Source: Parus major (Eukaryota > Chordata > Aves > Passeriformes > Paridae). From it: a stretch of 64,000 nucleotides of DNA. Location: positions 25,876,100 through 25,940,099 of the forward strand of contig NC_031769.1 in the NCBI RefSeq assembly GCF_001522545.3. The letters are read 5' to 3'. Numbering within the stretch: position 1 is the stretch's first letter; each line of letters starts with the position of its first letter. Below, in pieces: positions 34,257-48,877 of the stretch. The translations under genes were made by a program, and so were the position numbers. The notes under the pieces are model-generated. The model was not told where the DNA came from. It ran no database searches and saw only the letters and a program-made list of their open reading frames with translations.

Positions 34257-37200
34257 AGTTCAGCCTAAAACAAATATAATGATAAAATATGGTTGAAAGT
34301 TACATGGAGAAATGATTACTCTTTTGAAGAATTAAACACTTGAAGGGAATTGTTGTGGACTTCTTTCAACTGCATGCAAAAGTATTCAAAAGGCGCAAAC
34401 CTTACATTTAATAGTTAGTTTTTTCTCTTATTAGCTTTATCAGAAAGAAAATAAGACTCGGAAGGGAATTTAACAAGAAATGTTTCTTCAAAATGTTCCT
34501 AAAACTAAGACACTATCAAAAACATTGGTTCTAGAGCTGTCATTTCTGAAGAGAAGCTTCTTTTATGTGAAGTTTGGAACCTATCTGAAGTAATTCTAGT
34601 ATGATCTGAAGTGCTGCAGATGCTGTATGTGCTTCAGTAAATAAGATGCAAAACACTGATTAAGATTGTTTCAGTCATTTAAATTATTTTTTCTATGTTG
34701 ATTTTCAATGTGTTATAATCCCTTTTATAATTTATGATGAGACATTTTGAATCATCTCCTTTTTTGAGGTCACAGAAAATTTGGCAAGGAAATGTCTAGA
34801 TTTTTAGTTTCTGTGAACAGAAAAATCTACTTTGGAGGGGTCACATAAATCCATGAGGTGCAGGAGATCACTGATTTATTTTATTTCATGTAATGGAAAC
34901 ACATCTGTGGAAACAACAAATTAAGTTGTGATGAGGCCAAGCACCCTGAGGAGTCAGAGAGAAGGATGATTATTAAGCAAGGAGCAGTTAGGAAGCAATC
35001 ATGCTGCCCTCTCTTTCTGTCCATATGAGGCATTTCAGCCTGGCTCTGGAGCAACAACCTCATCCCAGCGGCTGAAGTAACCACCACCAGTGACACTTCT
35101 GCTTAAAAACCAAGATCAGGTTCACAGGTGAATCTTTTCAGTGCAGACTTGCACTTAAATGGAGTCTTAAATTTAAATATTTTCTTGTGCTGCTCTTGGA
35201 CATTCCTGGACAAAATAGCTTTCAGCTTCTAAACAAAACCTTTTAAGAATGACAAGCTACTGATTGTACTACACTTAGGTCTGATCTGATCCTGATACAG
35301 TTGATATCAACATCAGTTTGGCAATTTAATTTCAGTGGGAAGATCAGATTGATTAAGCAATGGACATTAATAAAAATAGACTGCTCTTAGCAGAGTTTAA
35401 AATAAGGCAAGTATTCTGTTTTGGTGATTAAATCTGAGGAAACCTAAGTACTTGGGTGAGCACTCCATAATTTAAAATCCTGTATTTGTTAAGGTAAACG
35501 AAGATGTTTTTTGCTTTGTTCATCAGAAGAGAAGATTACAGAAATAATTCTGGTGTTGAAAAAGAAGCAACTATGTAGTGAGATACCTTACTCATGAAAT
35601 TCAATGGGAACCCAATCTAGGAGTAGGGGTACATGTAGAGAAAGTAAAAGACAGAGTGAATATGCAGTATTTTATTAGGAGGAAAGATCTAGAAAGCAAA
35701 ACCAGCATCCTTTCAATTATGCATTAATATATTTCTTTCTAATCAATGAAGGAGGTTCTGACTGAGAAGACCATCCCTTTTATAGATAGACCTTCTTTGA
35801 ATTACTTTGAATTATAATCAGGCTCTTAATCCCAGCATAAGATCCTACTCACCTCAGGCAGCCAAGCTTACAATTTTATTTCCAAGTATGACCCAAGAAA
35901 AAAAGGACCATAAATTAATTCTGAGATATGTGAATGTTCCCTGGCATACACTGTCTGTTTAATCATCTTCCAACAGAGGCAAACAGTTCATAACTCTAGC
36001 TTACATGGATACTTAAGTACAGAAAGAATTGTGTTGCCAAAGCTTTGCAGTGTAGATAGGCTATACCAGGAAATATGGCTAAGGCATTCTTAGAAAAAGA
36101 TCCTGTTAGCTCACAGCAGATATGTTAAGTGTTGCCTTTACAGGAGAAATTTATATCTCCAAAATAAGTAAAATATATTACTTAATTTCTCAGGTGTTTC
36201 CATTATATTTACTGGAAAACAGCAGTAGCCTTGATATTTTGGAACATTTATTTGCTAAATTTAGCTTTGTGAAAGTTAATTTTACACTATGTATTTTGTT
36301 GCATCTCCCTTTTCAAATTTAAAATGCAACAGAAAATTCCACAGTGGACTTTACTTTTTTCTCTCAATCCCAGACTTCAAATTCCTAAAGCACAGAAACA
36401 CTGGTTTATTTTTAATACAGCACTTGAATCTTTTACTCATCTCACACATCCATGCTGATACATAAGACTTTAAAGCCAAAGAATGATATTTGTCTGAGCT
36501 GGATCCTCATTAGTTTCAAAGAAACTTGCTTTAGGCCAGTAAATTAGCACTGAATTCACCAGCAGATCATCTGGTATATAAGTGGAGAGCATTAGACTTA
36601 TAAATAATAAAAACCATTCAAAAGAGACCATACAGATTTGATTTTTTTATAACATTTTAAAGTAGGATAAGGAAGGCTGAAGTTAATGGGGTGAGCACTG
36701 CTGTAAAACTGATGGCAGAAGATTACAGGAACATGAACTGTTATTTCCCTTCATTTGACCCAGCTTCTTCCATTTCATCAGGCACTACAGGAAAGAGACA
36801 CAGGAGCTGGTAACTCTGATGTGTCATGCCAGCAATCTGGAGTGCTGCCGAGCTGGCTAAGGTTTGATGTCATCTGCAGCTCTTAAGGATACACTTCCAC
36901 AGCAGGAAAACAGGGCATTGCTATTAGAGAGTGAAGAAATTAGCAAAAAACTTGATAAGATTGGAGTAATTATGACTGGAAATGTAACCACTAAAACCAA
37001 AATATAAACTAAGGGTTAAAAGAGTGACGAGGTTAATACGCATGTATTGAAAACATAGGACATTGTTTCTAAAACACTATTCCCAGCAGTAAAATTAAGA
37101 AATGTATTATGTCAAAACTAAAATTCTTAAATTTGAAAAAATTAGAGCCCAGCTGACTGTCAGCAAAGATCCTTTGTTGTAACACAATGAAGATGGCAGC

Positions 37201-38127
37201 AAGACTGCATTTTATCACATATACCAGCTCTTTTCCTGTTAATTGCTCAGGAGAACAAACTGCATATATTTCATATATGCAAAACATATATTTCAAGGAC
37301 GTATGCAATAACAAAAATAATAATAATAAAAAAAATAAAGGGAAAAAACCTAGTAAAAAAAAACCTGGACAGCGGGCAAGAAATGAGGCTTGGGATCTAT
37401 GGAGACTGAAAAAAGTAAGATTTTGACCCAAATTACAATCCTAAAATCTAATAACTACTAAAGGTTGTAGAGGTTGTCATTGCCAGTCAAGAGGACTCAG
37501 AGCTGCTGTGAGGACTCCACTCAAGTCTCTTCTCCTCTGCAGCACAGAAGTGATCCTGGCCAGGCCAGCTGGATATGCATCTTGTTGGCAAAAATCTTAA
37601 CATATTCAATGCTATTTTATATGTTTTTAATGCTAGAACATTATATATTTTATATAGTCCTGATGGTAGAACACTGAAGTCAACAGAAAGTTAATATTTC
37701 TTTAATTAAAAAAAAGAAAAATGAAGACATTGATTTTATACTTCAATTTTGGCCTAGAAAAGGAAGACCCACATTAATGTTTCAGGGCAGATCAGGAGCA
37801 TGTTTTTGAAGCAAATCCTCTGAAGTATTTATATATTTCTTTCATATTGCGAATAACTGTCAAGAGTTCAAAAACTTGGTGGAGAAGTTGAACCAAAAGA
37901 TGCTCTCAGAGTTTACTGTTACTGCTGTTCTCCACCTGCTAATGGGCACTTCTCTTGGGAACAAACTACAGCTAGTTCCAAGTGAAAATTGTTTCTACTA
38001 CACCCATTGGTACTCCAGCACGAGCTGTAACTACCCCTATAGTTAACATTGCTACTTAAATAGCCTTTCCTTTCTCTGATGGGCAGAGAACATCAAGATG
38101 TGTTCTGGTTTCTCACTGTGACTGTCT
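34257..38127. other. single-copy AT-rich DNA, no gene seen
   Basis: The part at 34980-35100 is slightly GC-richer with a 71-codon minus-strand frame of no recognised family. A-rich runs lie near 37310-37370, where a T-rich reverse strand gives a 120-codon hydrophobic chance frame. No repeat family seen. Confidence 0.65.
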
Positions 38128-38217
38128 GGTTGGTGGGGTTTTTTTTGCTTTGATTTTTGTTTGCTTGTTTATTGGTTGGTTTTTTTGTTTGTTTGTTTGT
38201 TTTGGGGTTTTTTGTGT
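38128..38217. repeat. G/T low-complexity tract
   Basis: A strand-biased block of TGGGGTTTTTTTT, TTTGTTTGCTTG and (GTTT)n units. It probably arose by slippage. Confidence 0.85.
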
Positions 38218-41200
38218 CTCTCTCAATCTTTCCTTCAGTAAAAACCCTTCTTCATTAACAGCCTAGTTCTAGGAATCCTTACTCTGCCAAAATCTTCTGG
38301 CTTTCTGGTGGGGGTGAGAGGTGATTGAGAACCACCTTAGTGAGGGAGCCCCTGCAAAACCCATTTGCAGAGGCTCAGCCAAGCTTCTCCTGCTCAAAGC
38401 TTGATTTTGAGATCTTGGCTCTTGATCTAGACTCTTTGTTTGAAAAAATCATTCCTGGGCTAAGGAAATGACTGAATGAGCTATGTTTGTAGCTGAACAA
38501 TCAAATGGGGCTGCACAAGGAAGAACAGAGGCTGTGTCTCATTCAGTTCTGTGTACAACGACAGTACATGAAGCTGTACAGCTAATTTTTCAGTGTCTTG
38601 GATCAACTGAGGAAAATAGGTGATAGCAGGTGTTGTATGTTGTGAAGTTTGTTTTTCATTGAAATAAATTAATGCTTTCCAAATTTTGTTTTGGGTGTAT
38701 TTAATTAGCTAACTTAAATAACTTTGGTACTCAGTGACCTTGGCCAGATAGCCTTCTGCCTGAATTTTGTTAGATTTCTAGTAAGTCCAGGTTCCCTGTT
38801 TTCACCTGAAAAACATGGATTAGCAGTGCAGGTATCAGTATCTGTATCATGTACAGTTCTACTGTATCTGCAGCTCCATGAGCTATGAGTTGTGTAAAGT
38901 AGTTTCCTTCTTTACAGGAAAAAGTTTAGAATTGTTGGTTTTTTTCCTTCTATTACAACACAATGATATAGCAATAAATAAACCATGAAGAACAGTACTT
39001 GGTATCCTAAAAAGAAAAAAAGAATCTCAGTATTTTAGGAGTTTCAAAATATGATTTCATGGCTATCCAGGAATTTCTGTATTAAATAAGCTGCAGTCAT
39101 TAGACAGAAAAGAAGTTATTCACTCATTAAAAATGGAAATTGTGCGTCAGGTTCAAGTATTTCTAATAGAATTCAAGGGTGGAATTTTCCAAACAATTAT
39201 TCCCCAGGTTAACTGAGAACCTCCCTTAATCTCCAAGCAGCTGCTGATTTCCATGATAAAATGTCCTTACATTTACCATTGTCAACATGGTCTGTTGTCA
39301 AGCACAAAGTATTCTTGGACTTTAATATTGTAGTCTTGAAAAACAGTAGGAGTAATGTTGTGTCTATCTTGACTTTATAGGGCCTAAAGTGAATAATATG
39401 GGTGTCCCAAGTGAATGAGTTGTGAAATAGCTGCACTCCTGAAGAGACAAAATCCTTTCTGTTTTCTATACATTCCACTTAACACACTACTGAAGACTTA
39501 ACTGTAGTTTGTTTTTTTTTTTTTATTTAATTAAAGTTACTTGAGCAAATGGACTAACTTTTGCAAAAAAAAAAAAAAAAGAAGGAATATTTTGGTTACC
39601 TAAATTAAAATATTTGCTCAAAGATTGATTATAAGTGAATGCAGTAAAAAAAGATGCATAAGAAATAATTGATAAAGACTTACTAAGTTTTAGTTGAAAA
39701 AGGCTGGAGGGAGGTCTGTGTGTAATAAGTCAGGTGTTAATTTGCAGAGCAGAAGAATTTGTGTCCTCCTACTCTAATTTGTTGATGTGGTGAAGTGAAG
39801 GTTAACATCTTACAGTCTGCTGCTTACCAGGTTCTGTATGGACTCTGCTGCCCTGCTGTGTCTGGAAAATGAGATGTACTCAAGGTGGAGCCTGTTTGTG
39901 TAACAATGAGAAGCAGCAGCAAAGTATCTGGCTTTGTAATAATATGTCTTTTAGCTCTTTCTAGCCAGACATTGCTTAGGGATTGACTTCTTGTGTTTTC
40001 TGCAAAGCACTTTCTTTTTGGTCGGTTTTGGGTGGAAGTTTTTCTGTTTTGTAATAAGAGTGAATGAGGGTGATTAATTGTACTGGTTCAGTTACCTTCT
40101 TTATCTCAAGATGGTGTAAAGGGGAGTGTAGAGGAGAACAAAAGATGTTTAATTCTGTTTTTCAATAAACTATTAATATTGATATAAAAGTCACAGACGG
40201 CTTAAAAAAAATATGAACAAATGAGAGACAGGAAATGAAGAGAATAAGTTAAAGCCTGAAGAAAAAAAAAATCTTGATGAAAACTAGGAGATTAAATAGT
40301 AGATGAGAATGCAAAATGTTTAAGACTTCTAAACTCTCACTTGAGTCAGATATTGTGTCTCAACAGAGCTGAGGGTTTGTGGATGAGCAGAGCCAATATA
40401 GTATGAGTCAACATTTTTCAGCTCAACAAATCGAGTGAGTCTTAAATGAAGTAAGCTTAAATACTTTTACCTCAGATGGCACTATGTAAATCCCACAAAG
40501 TATTTTCTGTTCAGGGTCTGGATAAAGTCTGTGGAGTTCCAAGAATTGCGTTGTGTCTGCTAACAAAGAATTGTATCCCCACTTACCTGCATGACTGGCA
40601 TGCTATAAGAGATGAACATGAAAAGGTAGCATTTTGTATTTTTGAAAAAGCAATAGCAGATTTCAATACAAATTAGCAAATAAACCAGCTCAAATACCTC
40701 TAATCTTTCCTTACTCAGAAGAAAAGCAGGACAGTTGTATTTACCTTGTAACATACTGTATGTATGTTTCTCTTAGGAAGAGAAATTCATTCCAGTTTCA
40801 ATTCTGAGATGTTATTTATATGATCCCCTCCTGCCCCCAAATATATTTCTAACCAGAACAAAACTACAGTTCAACTAAGTTTGTCAGAATATAATTCAGG
40901 CTGTCAATGTGTACTATATTATTTTCTGCATCTTAGGTTCTGTCCTGTATGCTGAGGCGGCCAGAACTGCATAAATATTTGAGTTTTTTCTTTAAATCAA
41001 TGTATTTAATAGAACAAACTAAACTATATTATATCCATATTAATTCTTGTAAAACATAATTTTATGTATGCAATTAAGGGAAATTTCATATATTTTAAAA
41101 TATAGGTAGAAAGTAAGAGTGCAACAGTAGAAGTTCAAAAAGATGTGGCTTTAGGTCAAACTGAACTCCAGTGAAATGCTTTTTTCTGTTCCTTTCCCGG

Positions 41201-44200
41201 CAATGAAAATTCAGTATAAAATCTGATGTTCTTAAAAAATTGTTCTAGTGAGAAATTTAATAAAAAAGATCAGGCTTATTACAAGGAAAAATATTTAATT
41301 TAAATAAGATCCATTTTACCTGACAGTTTCTTTGTAGAGGTGTGATACCTGGTGTTAGGTAGTCATTGGTATTGCCTCCAGAGTCCACGAAAAAATATGA
41401 CATTCCTCAGATGATTAATCTCTATCCTTGGGTCTCCTTTTTTGCACAATTTATCAAAAATTCATGTACTTTGATGTATGAGAAAAATCATAGGAACTGT
41501 TCAAAAGTAATCTGTGAATTTTAAATATATAAGCTCTTTGTAAATGCAAATTTATTGTCCAAATCAATATCCTTATCCTAAAGTATATTAAAAAATCAAG
41601 CAACAGAGCTAAGTAGCAATTATTATCAAAGCGTAGGATTCGCTTGCAATTTATTCTTGTGTGATCTGTAGCTATCTAGGTAGTGACTTGGTTTTGAATA
41701 TCAATATGGAGAATTGAAATTTTTCCATTATATAATTGTACAAGGAGAATTGGGTCTGAATTGCATTCAAAATGGGCATTGGTTTTTTAATTGCTATACA
41801 CACAAGGACTCAATTACTGTGCTTTAGTCTACGCGTGTAAAGGAATATCTATAACCAATATTTCAGGGTGAAACTCGAACAAGCCTACAGGGATATCAGC
41901 ATTGTGGGGATTCCTCTCCTGTCTGGGTGGTTTCAAACTTTCTGTAATCAATTTTAAATATACAAACAGGTACTGCTGATTTACTTCTGTAAATAACCAT
42001 AAGTGACTCAGTCTGAAAATAGCATTTCTTAACGAATCTGTATTTCTAAACTGGCATTTATCAATACTCTGTCTCCCATTTGTTCAATTCAATAGTCATT
42101 AAAAAAAGGCAAAATATCTTTCTGACTTTAAGAAAGGACATTATAAACCCAAACATTTTTGTTCTCTCAATTGTCTCATTTTCCCATTGGCCCAGAATGA
42201 ATTCTAGAACTTCAGGTCTATCTAAAATGTACTATTCATTTTTTCAGGTCAGTATTCACACATAGGAACTCTGAATCAGTGCCAGTGATTATGTAGCCAA
42301 GCTCTTAATTTTTTCCTCAAGTTACTTGTTTTGGAAGACCCCGTGATAAGGTCACATATACTCAGATACTGTTACATTGGATATGTACTATTGGAACAGA
42401 GTATGATTCCATTCTCTGTCTGTTTTGTACCCAAAGCAATACCACAAGGAAATTGAACATAGTTTCTCAGCTAATTCTATCAAATTGGGAATTTTTTATT
42501 ATACCCAACAGTGATCATCGGTTGCAATGCTTTCTATTCAACAAATAATATTCTAAGTTAAAAATGCTAATAAGTCTGGTTAACAGCAAAAACAGAGCTA
42601 AATTGTGAGCATTAGAATTACAGATGCTCTCATTTGCATATAATCTTTGAAATACTAAAAACACTGAGTTTCATGGTAATGAACCACACTAAACAAATCT
42701 TTCAAGAAATGACTTTATAGACTGACCCCAAGAGAATGTTTACCCTGGTGCAGATGAAGGCAAATGGGCAGTGGTCTGAAGAACAGGGAGCCAAAGTGTT
42801 CCTGTTGATCATTGAATGGGGAATGTTGACTACCAAATAAAACAGTTTGTGGTACATATGGAACATGAAAAAGAATTTGTAATAAGTATATCATAAAGTA
42901 AATTCTTCATTCAAAAATATATAATTTTTTGTTTGAAAACTGGGTGGTCTTTAAATAATGCAATGCATAATAATGGATCAAAATTAAACTCAACAGCCTA
43001 TATAGTTGAAATATATTCTTCCTGAACAATAGATAAAAATTGGAGAATATTATATTTTATCTTGATTTAGAATAAAGGAAAATAAAATCTTAGGCAGTAG
43101 GAGAGTATTTCCTACCTATCTGTACTGAAAAATTATTAATGGTCTGGTAGTGCTTCTCGAAACCTACAGCTTTAGCAAGGACAGTGCTAGTTCAATGTAA
43201 AATTGGGCAACTCACCCTGACATTACAGCTACTGATAATGTTCAGAATGGAAACCTTGGTCAGTAATTGCTGCAAGAAAGATGTGAGAAGGGAAGACAGT
43301 GGGAAAATTATTTCTTGACTGCTAACTCCTATGAGACACACATTCCTTCTGCATAAGGAGGTTGCTCTCTACCCATGAACATCCAGTGTTGTTTTCGTCT
43401 CTTTTGTCCAAAGGTAATTTTGTTCACATTCACACATGAATTACACATTCATGATGAGAGGGAAGTGAGCCCTAATCTGTATTTCTAAATTCTGCTGATC
43501 CTACAGCTAAATAATCTGCAACAAGTTTGTGCAGCTTGCAGTGATGCTGATAAAGTTAATGGTCACTTAGGGAAAATAGAGCATTGATTGCAGAAATGTA
43601 AGTGCTTCAGAGAAAAGAGTTTTTCCATGAAATCAAGACACATGTTAAGAAACTTGAAGTCAGATCACTTTGTAAACAAGTGTAACAATGATGAAGAGAC
43701 CAAAGCATTCTGGTTTATATTCAGTTATTGACAAGGAGTGATTGCTAATGTGTGAGGTATTTTTGAGTCTTTCAATTGTTATTTGAATTTTCTGGCCCCT
43801 TGAGAAAAAAAAAAACATTGGAGAAATAAAATACTCCTATGTTGCTTGATTAATGCATGTTGACCTTTTTCTTAAAATGTGCTATAAATTCAGACATGGA
43901 CATTCAAGCCAGGAATTCATTAGTATTATTTTTTCCATGGCATATGTCCAGTTTGATTTGAAATCAACCAGCTAGGTTTATGAAAAAGAGAAGAAGCATT
44001 ATTTTAACAGTGTTTTCCAATTATAAGATTTAGTGGCATTAAGTATTGGAAAAAAAAATCTTGTATTTCAGGAAAAATAAAATTAATGAGGGGTTCCTTT
44101 TATTCTGCCTTCTGTGAAATTTTATTGTGGTTGCCTTCTGTTTTCTCTCTCAAATTCCTTTTTTTTTATTTCAGCAAAATATCTACCTATCATGCTGTAT

Positions 44201-45492
44201 ATGTGATAAATAAATTTTAAGTTTTCTCAGAGAAAAAATGAAAAATATGAAAGAGATGAAAAAGACATTTACCAATCAGTTCTCAATAATTTTGCTCCAT
44301 TTTCAAATTTACACTTTAGTATACCAACTTTTCAAACTTTTTCTTCATACAGTGCAGGCTCAGATGATGAAGCAGCATTGAGGCTGCATTCTGTCTGGCC
44401 AATTCTCTCTGCCTTTTCATTGTTTGTTGACTCTGTCTTGACATTATCTTTTGCTATCTCTGCTTAATCTGGTTTTTAAATTATCTTCTACTTGGCCTGT
44501 TTCTCATCCTCCTTCCACTTTTCTTTGTTGGTATTTATCTAACTGTCTTCCTTAATATTTTTTTTTTTTAATTTTGTGAATATTTCTGTTGAAACTGTTT
44601 TAAGGATCATTTGAAACCTTAGGTATTTGCTTCCACTTTCGCCTATTTTTTAATTCCAAGAAGTCTTAGGTAAATTTGCTATCCTTTCTTATTATTATTT
44701 ATTCTGTTTTTTTCTGCTCTCTTCTTGATATATTTACCGAAGTGCACATTGGCTCCATTCCTAATCCTTGCTATAAATTTATAGAACAAAATGATTGCAT
44801 AAGATTTAAATACATGTATTTGTCAAAGACAACAGAACTTTGTTCCTTATGAGCTTTGTTTAAAGCAAAAAAGAGGTTTAGTTTTTAGTAGTGACATAAT
44901 GAAAAGATATATTGCATAAAGAAGGGAAACTTCTTCATTATTTTTCTTTATTACTTTCTTGCATAATACATTTTATATTGTCCTTAATATTACCCTTCTG
45001 GTAAAGAAGGAAAAGGAATACTGACCCATAAAATATGGTTATTTTCCTTTTGCCAATCGTAATGTGCTCCAAAGAACTTTTTTTTTTTTTTTTACTCTGG
45101 TATAGTTCAAGTTGTGTATTATGTGGAGTTCTGTCTCTTTTCTGGACATAAACAAATACATCTCCTGCTCAAAAGTCAATTTTTGAAGTTCATCTTGCTG
45201 ACCCATGTATAAAGCCTTTCATCCCAGTAGTCTCTGGTCTTGTCTGATGGTCATACTCTTTCATTATTTAAAAGCTGTTGCTTTTATATGCCAGCATTTT
45301 TGCTCTTTAATAAGATGAGAATTGCTGCAGTAGCAGCAGGACTTTTGATGCTGCTTTCTGAATTCCTTTCAACTTATCTATACTCTCCTAAGCAGCCTGC
45401 CTATTTATTTTAAAATAAAATAGCCTGCCTAAGTATTTTAGGTGCAATTTGGTATTCAGACCTCAGAGTGACTTTTTATGTCTTTGTCATGC
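38218..45492. other. 7 kb of single-copy AT-rich DNA, no gene seen
   Basis: The longest featureless stretch. T14 at 39512-39525, A16 at 39565-39580 and T16 at 45078-45093 are the only clear low-complexity tracts. A minus-strand CATGCAGGTAAGTGG near 40590 is a strong donor-like word, but the open stretch before it is only weakly protein-like. No interspersed repeat was recognised, which is notable for this length. Confidence 0.6.
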
Positions 45493-46530
45493 TATAGAAT
45501 CATAGGATCATAGAGCCATAAAATCATTAAGGTTGGAAAAGACCTCCATCAAGTCCTACCTTTGACACTACCACCTTTTTAACTAAACTATAGCACTATG
45601 TCATGGTCAGTCATTTCTTGAACAGGGACAGTGACCCCACCACTAGCCTGCTTAGTCCAATTCAATGTTTGAGAACTTTTTCCATGGAGAACTTCTTCCT
45701 GTTGCCTAAAGTGAACCTCCCCTGGCCCAGCTTGAGGCCATTTCCTACTGTCCTGGCTGCTGGTTTCCTGGGAGAAGAGACCGACCTCCACATGGCTACA
45801 GCCTTCTTTCAGGTGGCTGTACAGAACAATGAAGTCTCCCTCCATCTCCATTCCTCCAGGCTGAACACCTGCACCTCCCTCAGCCTGCTCCTCACAGGAC
45901 TTACTCTCTAGACCCTTCATGAGCTCCATAGTCCTTCTCTGGGCTCTCTCCTCCACCCTAGTGTCTTTCTTGTAGTGAGAGGCGCAGAACTGGACGCAGG
46001 ATTTGAGGTGTGGCCTCACCAGTGCTGAGTTCTCTAGTCCTGCTGGCCATGCAACTCACACAGGCCAGGATGTCATTTGCCTTCTTGGCCACCTGGGCAC
46101 ATGCTGGCTCATGGTGAGCCAGCTGGCTGCCAAACAGCTCCCCCAGGCCCTTTTCTACTAGGAGCTCTCCAGCCTGTAGTGCTGCATGGGGTTGTTGTGA
46201 CCCAAGTGCAGCATCCAGCACCTGGCCTTGTTCTTCGTACCACTGGTCTCAGCCCATTGATCCAGTCTGTCCCCCTGCAGAGCCTTGCTACCCTCAAGAG
46301 ATTAGCACTCCTGCCCAGCTTAATAAGGGTGTTCTTTGTCTCCTCATATAGATCATGAATAAAGATACTAAACTGGACTGGATCCAATACTGAGCTCTGA
46401 GGAACACCACCAGTGACTGGACACCAACTGGATTTGGTGTAGTACCATTCACTCCCACTGTCTGGGCCCTGCCAGTTTTGAACCCATCTTCTCCTTCAAA
46501 AAGTTCCCAAATCATATTGACTTTTCCTTG
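45493..46530 (-). mobile_element. CR1 LINE fragment, 5'-truncated
   Basis: The plus strand opens with the reversed tail (AGAATCATAGGATCATAGAG) and TTAAGGTTGGAAAAGACCTC. On the minus strand residues such as SCVQFCASHYKKDTRVEERA, MKGLESKSCEEQAEGG and a [14 protein letters not shown] stretch match the C-terminal half of CR1 ORF2. The catalytic F-A-D-D region reads K-L-G-R-S-A-N (near 46301-46325), so the Asp pair is lost. The upstream part keeps [13 protein letters not shown], a frameshifted copy of the usual GSVLGP block. The element ends at about 46530 in the RT domain. Its 3' UTR and tail differ from the 25.9-kb copy, so it probably represents another, older subfamily. Confidence 0.93.
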
Positions 46531-48877
46531 TTGCAAATTTGCTTTATAAACATATACCTATGAATTTACTGTTCATCATCACTCAAAGTCCTTTCATCAA
46601 TGTTTGTTTCTAGGTTGTTCTCTCATAGAGTGTTATTTCATACTGATTTATAGTTGATGCTACCTAAAACCAACATGTGTGTGTATGCAATGTGCTGCAT
46701 TTCTTTCATCCACAAGTTCCTTGACTGAAATCTTCTAAATGTTTGCTCAGGGGTAAATTGTAATAGATATGTTAGTTCCACAGATAAACAAGAATATGAA
46801 TGGTTTGTAAGATGATATTTACCTTATTACTCTACTCAGCCCAAGGTAAGGTGGAATATTTTCAGGTGCTCCACTGTGACTGCATAGTTTGAGGTGGAAA
46901 ATTTTGGGAGGACGTGTCCCCACACACATCCTTTGTTATCCCATAGGCAGAGAACATAGGTGAATGAAAAGAGGGCAGTGTGTGGATCTGCATGAAAAGA
47001 GGACGGATATTGAATGATCATCAGGAGAGACAAACTGTGACTCTCTTGTAATTTGTTACCAGATCTACTGCTCGAGTGAGGAGGTTGAAAAGGGTGTGTA
47101 ATTATCTGTTTCTCTTCAAGTCATGCTATAAAATTCTAGGCTTCTTACTATGTTTTTTCTACACTTCTTATATTGTATATGTTTGCCTAAGCAATGGAGT
47201 TAAATACATGGCTCCTAAAGATTAACCTTCTCTCTATTCTATTTTTTATGATCACTGTTAGGTTTGCTTTTTCTAATACTTTTTAATTCTCTATGGCTTA
47301 AACAATTGTTAGTGGTTCAGTAGGTTTGTCAGTAGAGTCCCTGAATCCCTAGAATCTGTGTTTTAAGTCATTATTACCTACTGAATGTCCAAAGCTGTTT
47401 TATGCATTTCGTGTAGCACTAACACCTCTTTATCCTAAATTAAGCCTTGGGAGGACATGTTCATATAATTTATTTAATCCCACTCCTTATTTATTGATGA
47501 ACTAAATTTCCCTTATTTTTCTTTGTCCAGTTATCAGATCTGCAGATATCTTCATTACTCTCTTGACCTTTACATTAAAATATTTTTTAATTGCCTTATA
47601 TCTTACATAGCTTGTTTCCAAATATATTAATTTCAGCAAATATTTTTGGGATCTAAGCTTCTGAAATAGTGTCATTATCAATCTACTACTGCTATAGCTT
47701 TTGAACACTGGAAAGAGTTTCTATTAGCCATCTCAATTATGTCACTTTGTGCTTAGAAAATACACTATTTTATATTGTTACATTGCCTAGTTTGTTAAAT
47801 TGAAGCAGCTTGTGGTCAAAAAGTATTGAACATCACTACTTCTCACAATGTCTACTAGTTCCTTTTTGAGCAAGCTAGTTAAACCCTCTCCTTTCTGGAT
47901 CATAACATTGCCCTCTGTGATGATGCATGCTTGATTAGTTTTGTTTTATTCCAACAGCTGTATTGGTACTTAATGTCCCCCATGACAGGTATGGTTTTGG
48001 GAATAATTTTGGTATCATTTTGAGAAGTGATCCAGGAATCTTTTCCTCTTTTGGTCACTCTTCATGCTGCCTTGCAGATTCTTGGTGTAGTTCTCCTTCA
48101 TACTCCTTTTAGGATAGTCTTGATCAAAGTACTCTGTTAATTTTTTAATATATTTAATAACTTTTTTTGTGCATAGATTAATACATGTTAGTGTTGAAAT
48201 TAATTTTAATTAGCTAAAGACAGTTTGCCAGTAGAAGCAGGATAATCTGCCTTACTTGTTATGTAGGAAAAGCATCCAGGATAGTGGATACTTCCTTACC
48301 TAAAAGGATGCAGGACCTTACATGTCCATATATTCAGTAAAATTTGATATTTTGATATAAATTATTTCAAGTAATTAGGTTGTTAGCTTAGAGCTTCAGC
48401 AAAATATTTTGCCATTATTTTATTCACCACTTACCCCTTCCCCCAACACTTCTTTTTTGTTCCAAAGTGGACATTATATACAGTGATTTTACCATGAAAG
48501 CTTTTCAGTATTACATTGTCAGGCTTCAGATATGATTCAATTCTGAAAAAAACCACTCAGTGATTTTTTTTTTTTTTAATTGCTTGTATTAAAAGAACCT
48601 CTGTCACCTCAGCTGGGATTAAAATGTAGATATGGAAGGACCAGAAAATATACTCAAATGAAATCAGTTTCTGTTCCGGAGATTCAACACTTCAGGGAAC
48701 CAAGTCAGGCAAAGAATGGGAGAACAGAAGGATTACTGTCTAATTTTACAGATAAGGAACTGAATAATAGAGAGATTTAGGTCAGAACAGAGATTGTGGC
48801 AGGTCTGGGAACTAGTCCCAGCAAACTTTCTTCATTACAAAACAAGTCTTTATTTCGAAAGATTTTTTATTCTTCAG
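46531..48877. other. single-copy AT-rich DNA, no gene seen
   Basis: T14 run at 48564-48577. Nothing else beyond short frames without recognisable similarity. Confidence 0.65.

Noticed and set aside
37069..37431. 120-codon hydrophobic minus-strand frame
   Set aside because: It is created by A-rich/T-rich low-complexity sequence at 37310-37370 and has no recognisable membrane-protein family features.
40560..40754. Minus-strand exon ending at CATGCAG/GTAAGTGG
   Set aside because: The donor is strong, but the only nearby acceptor would leave a 16-bp exon, and the longer frame is not protein-like.
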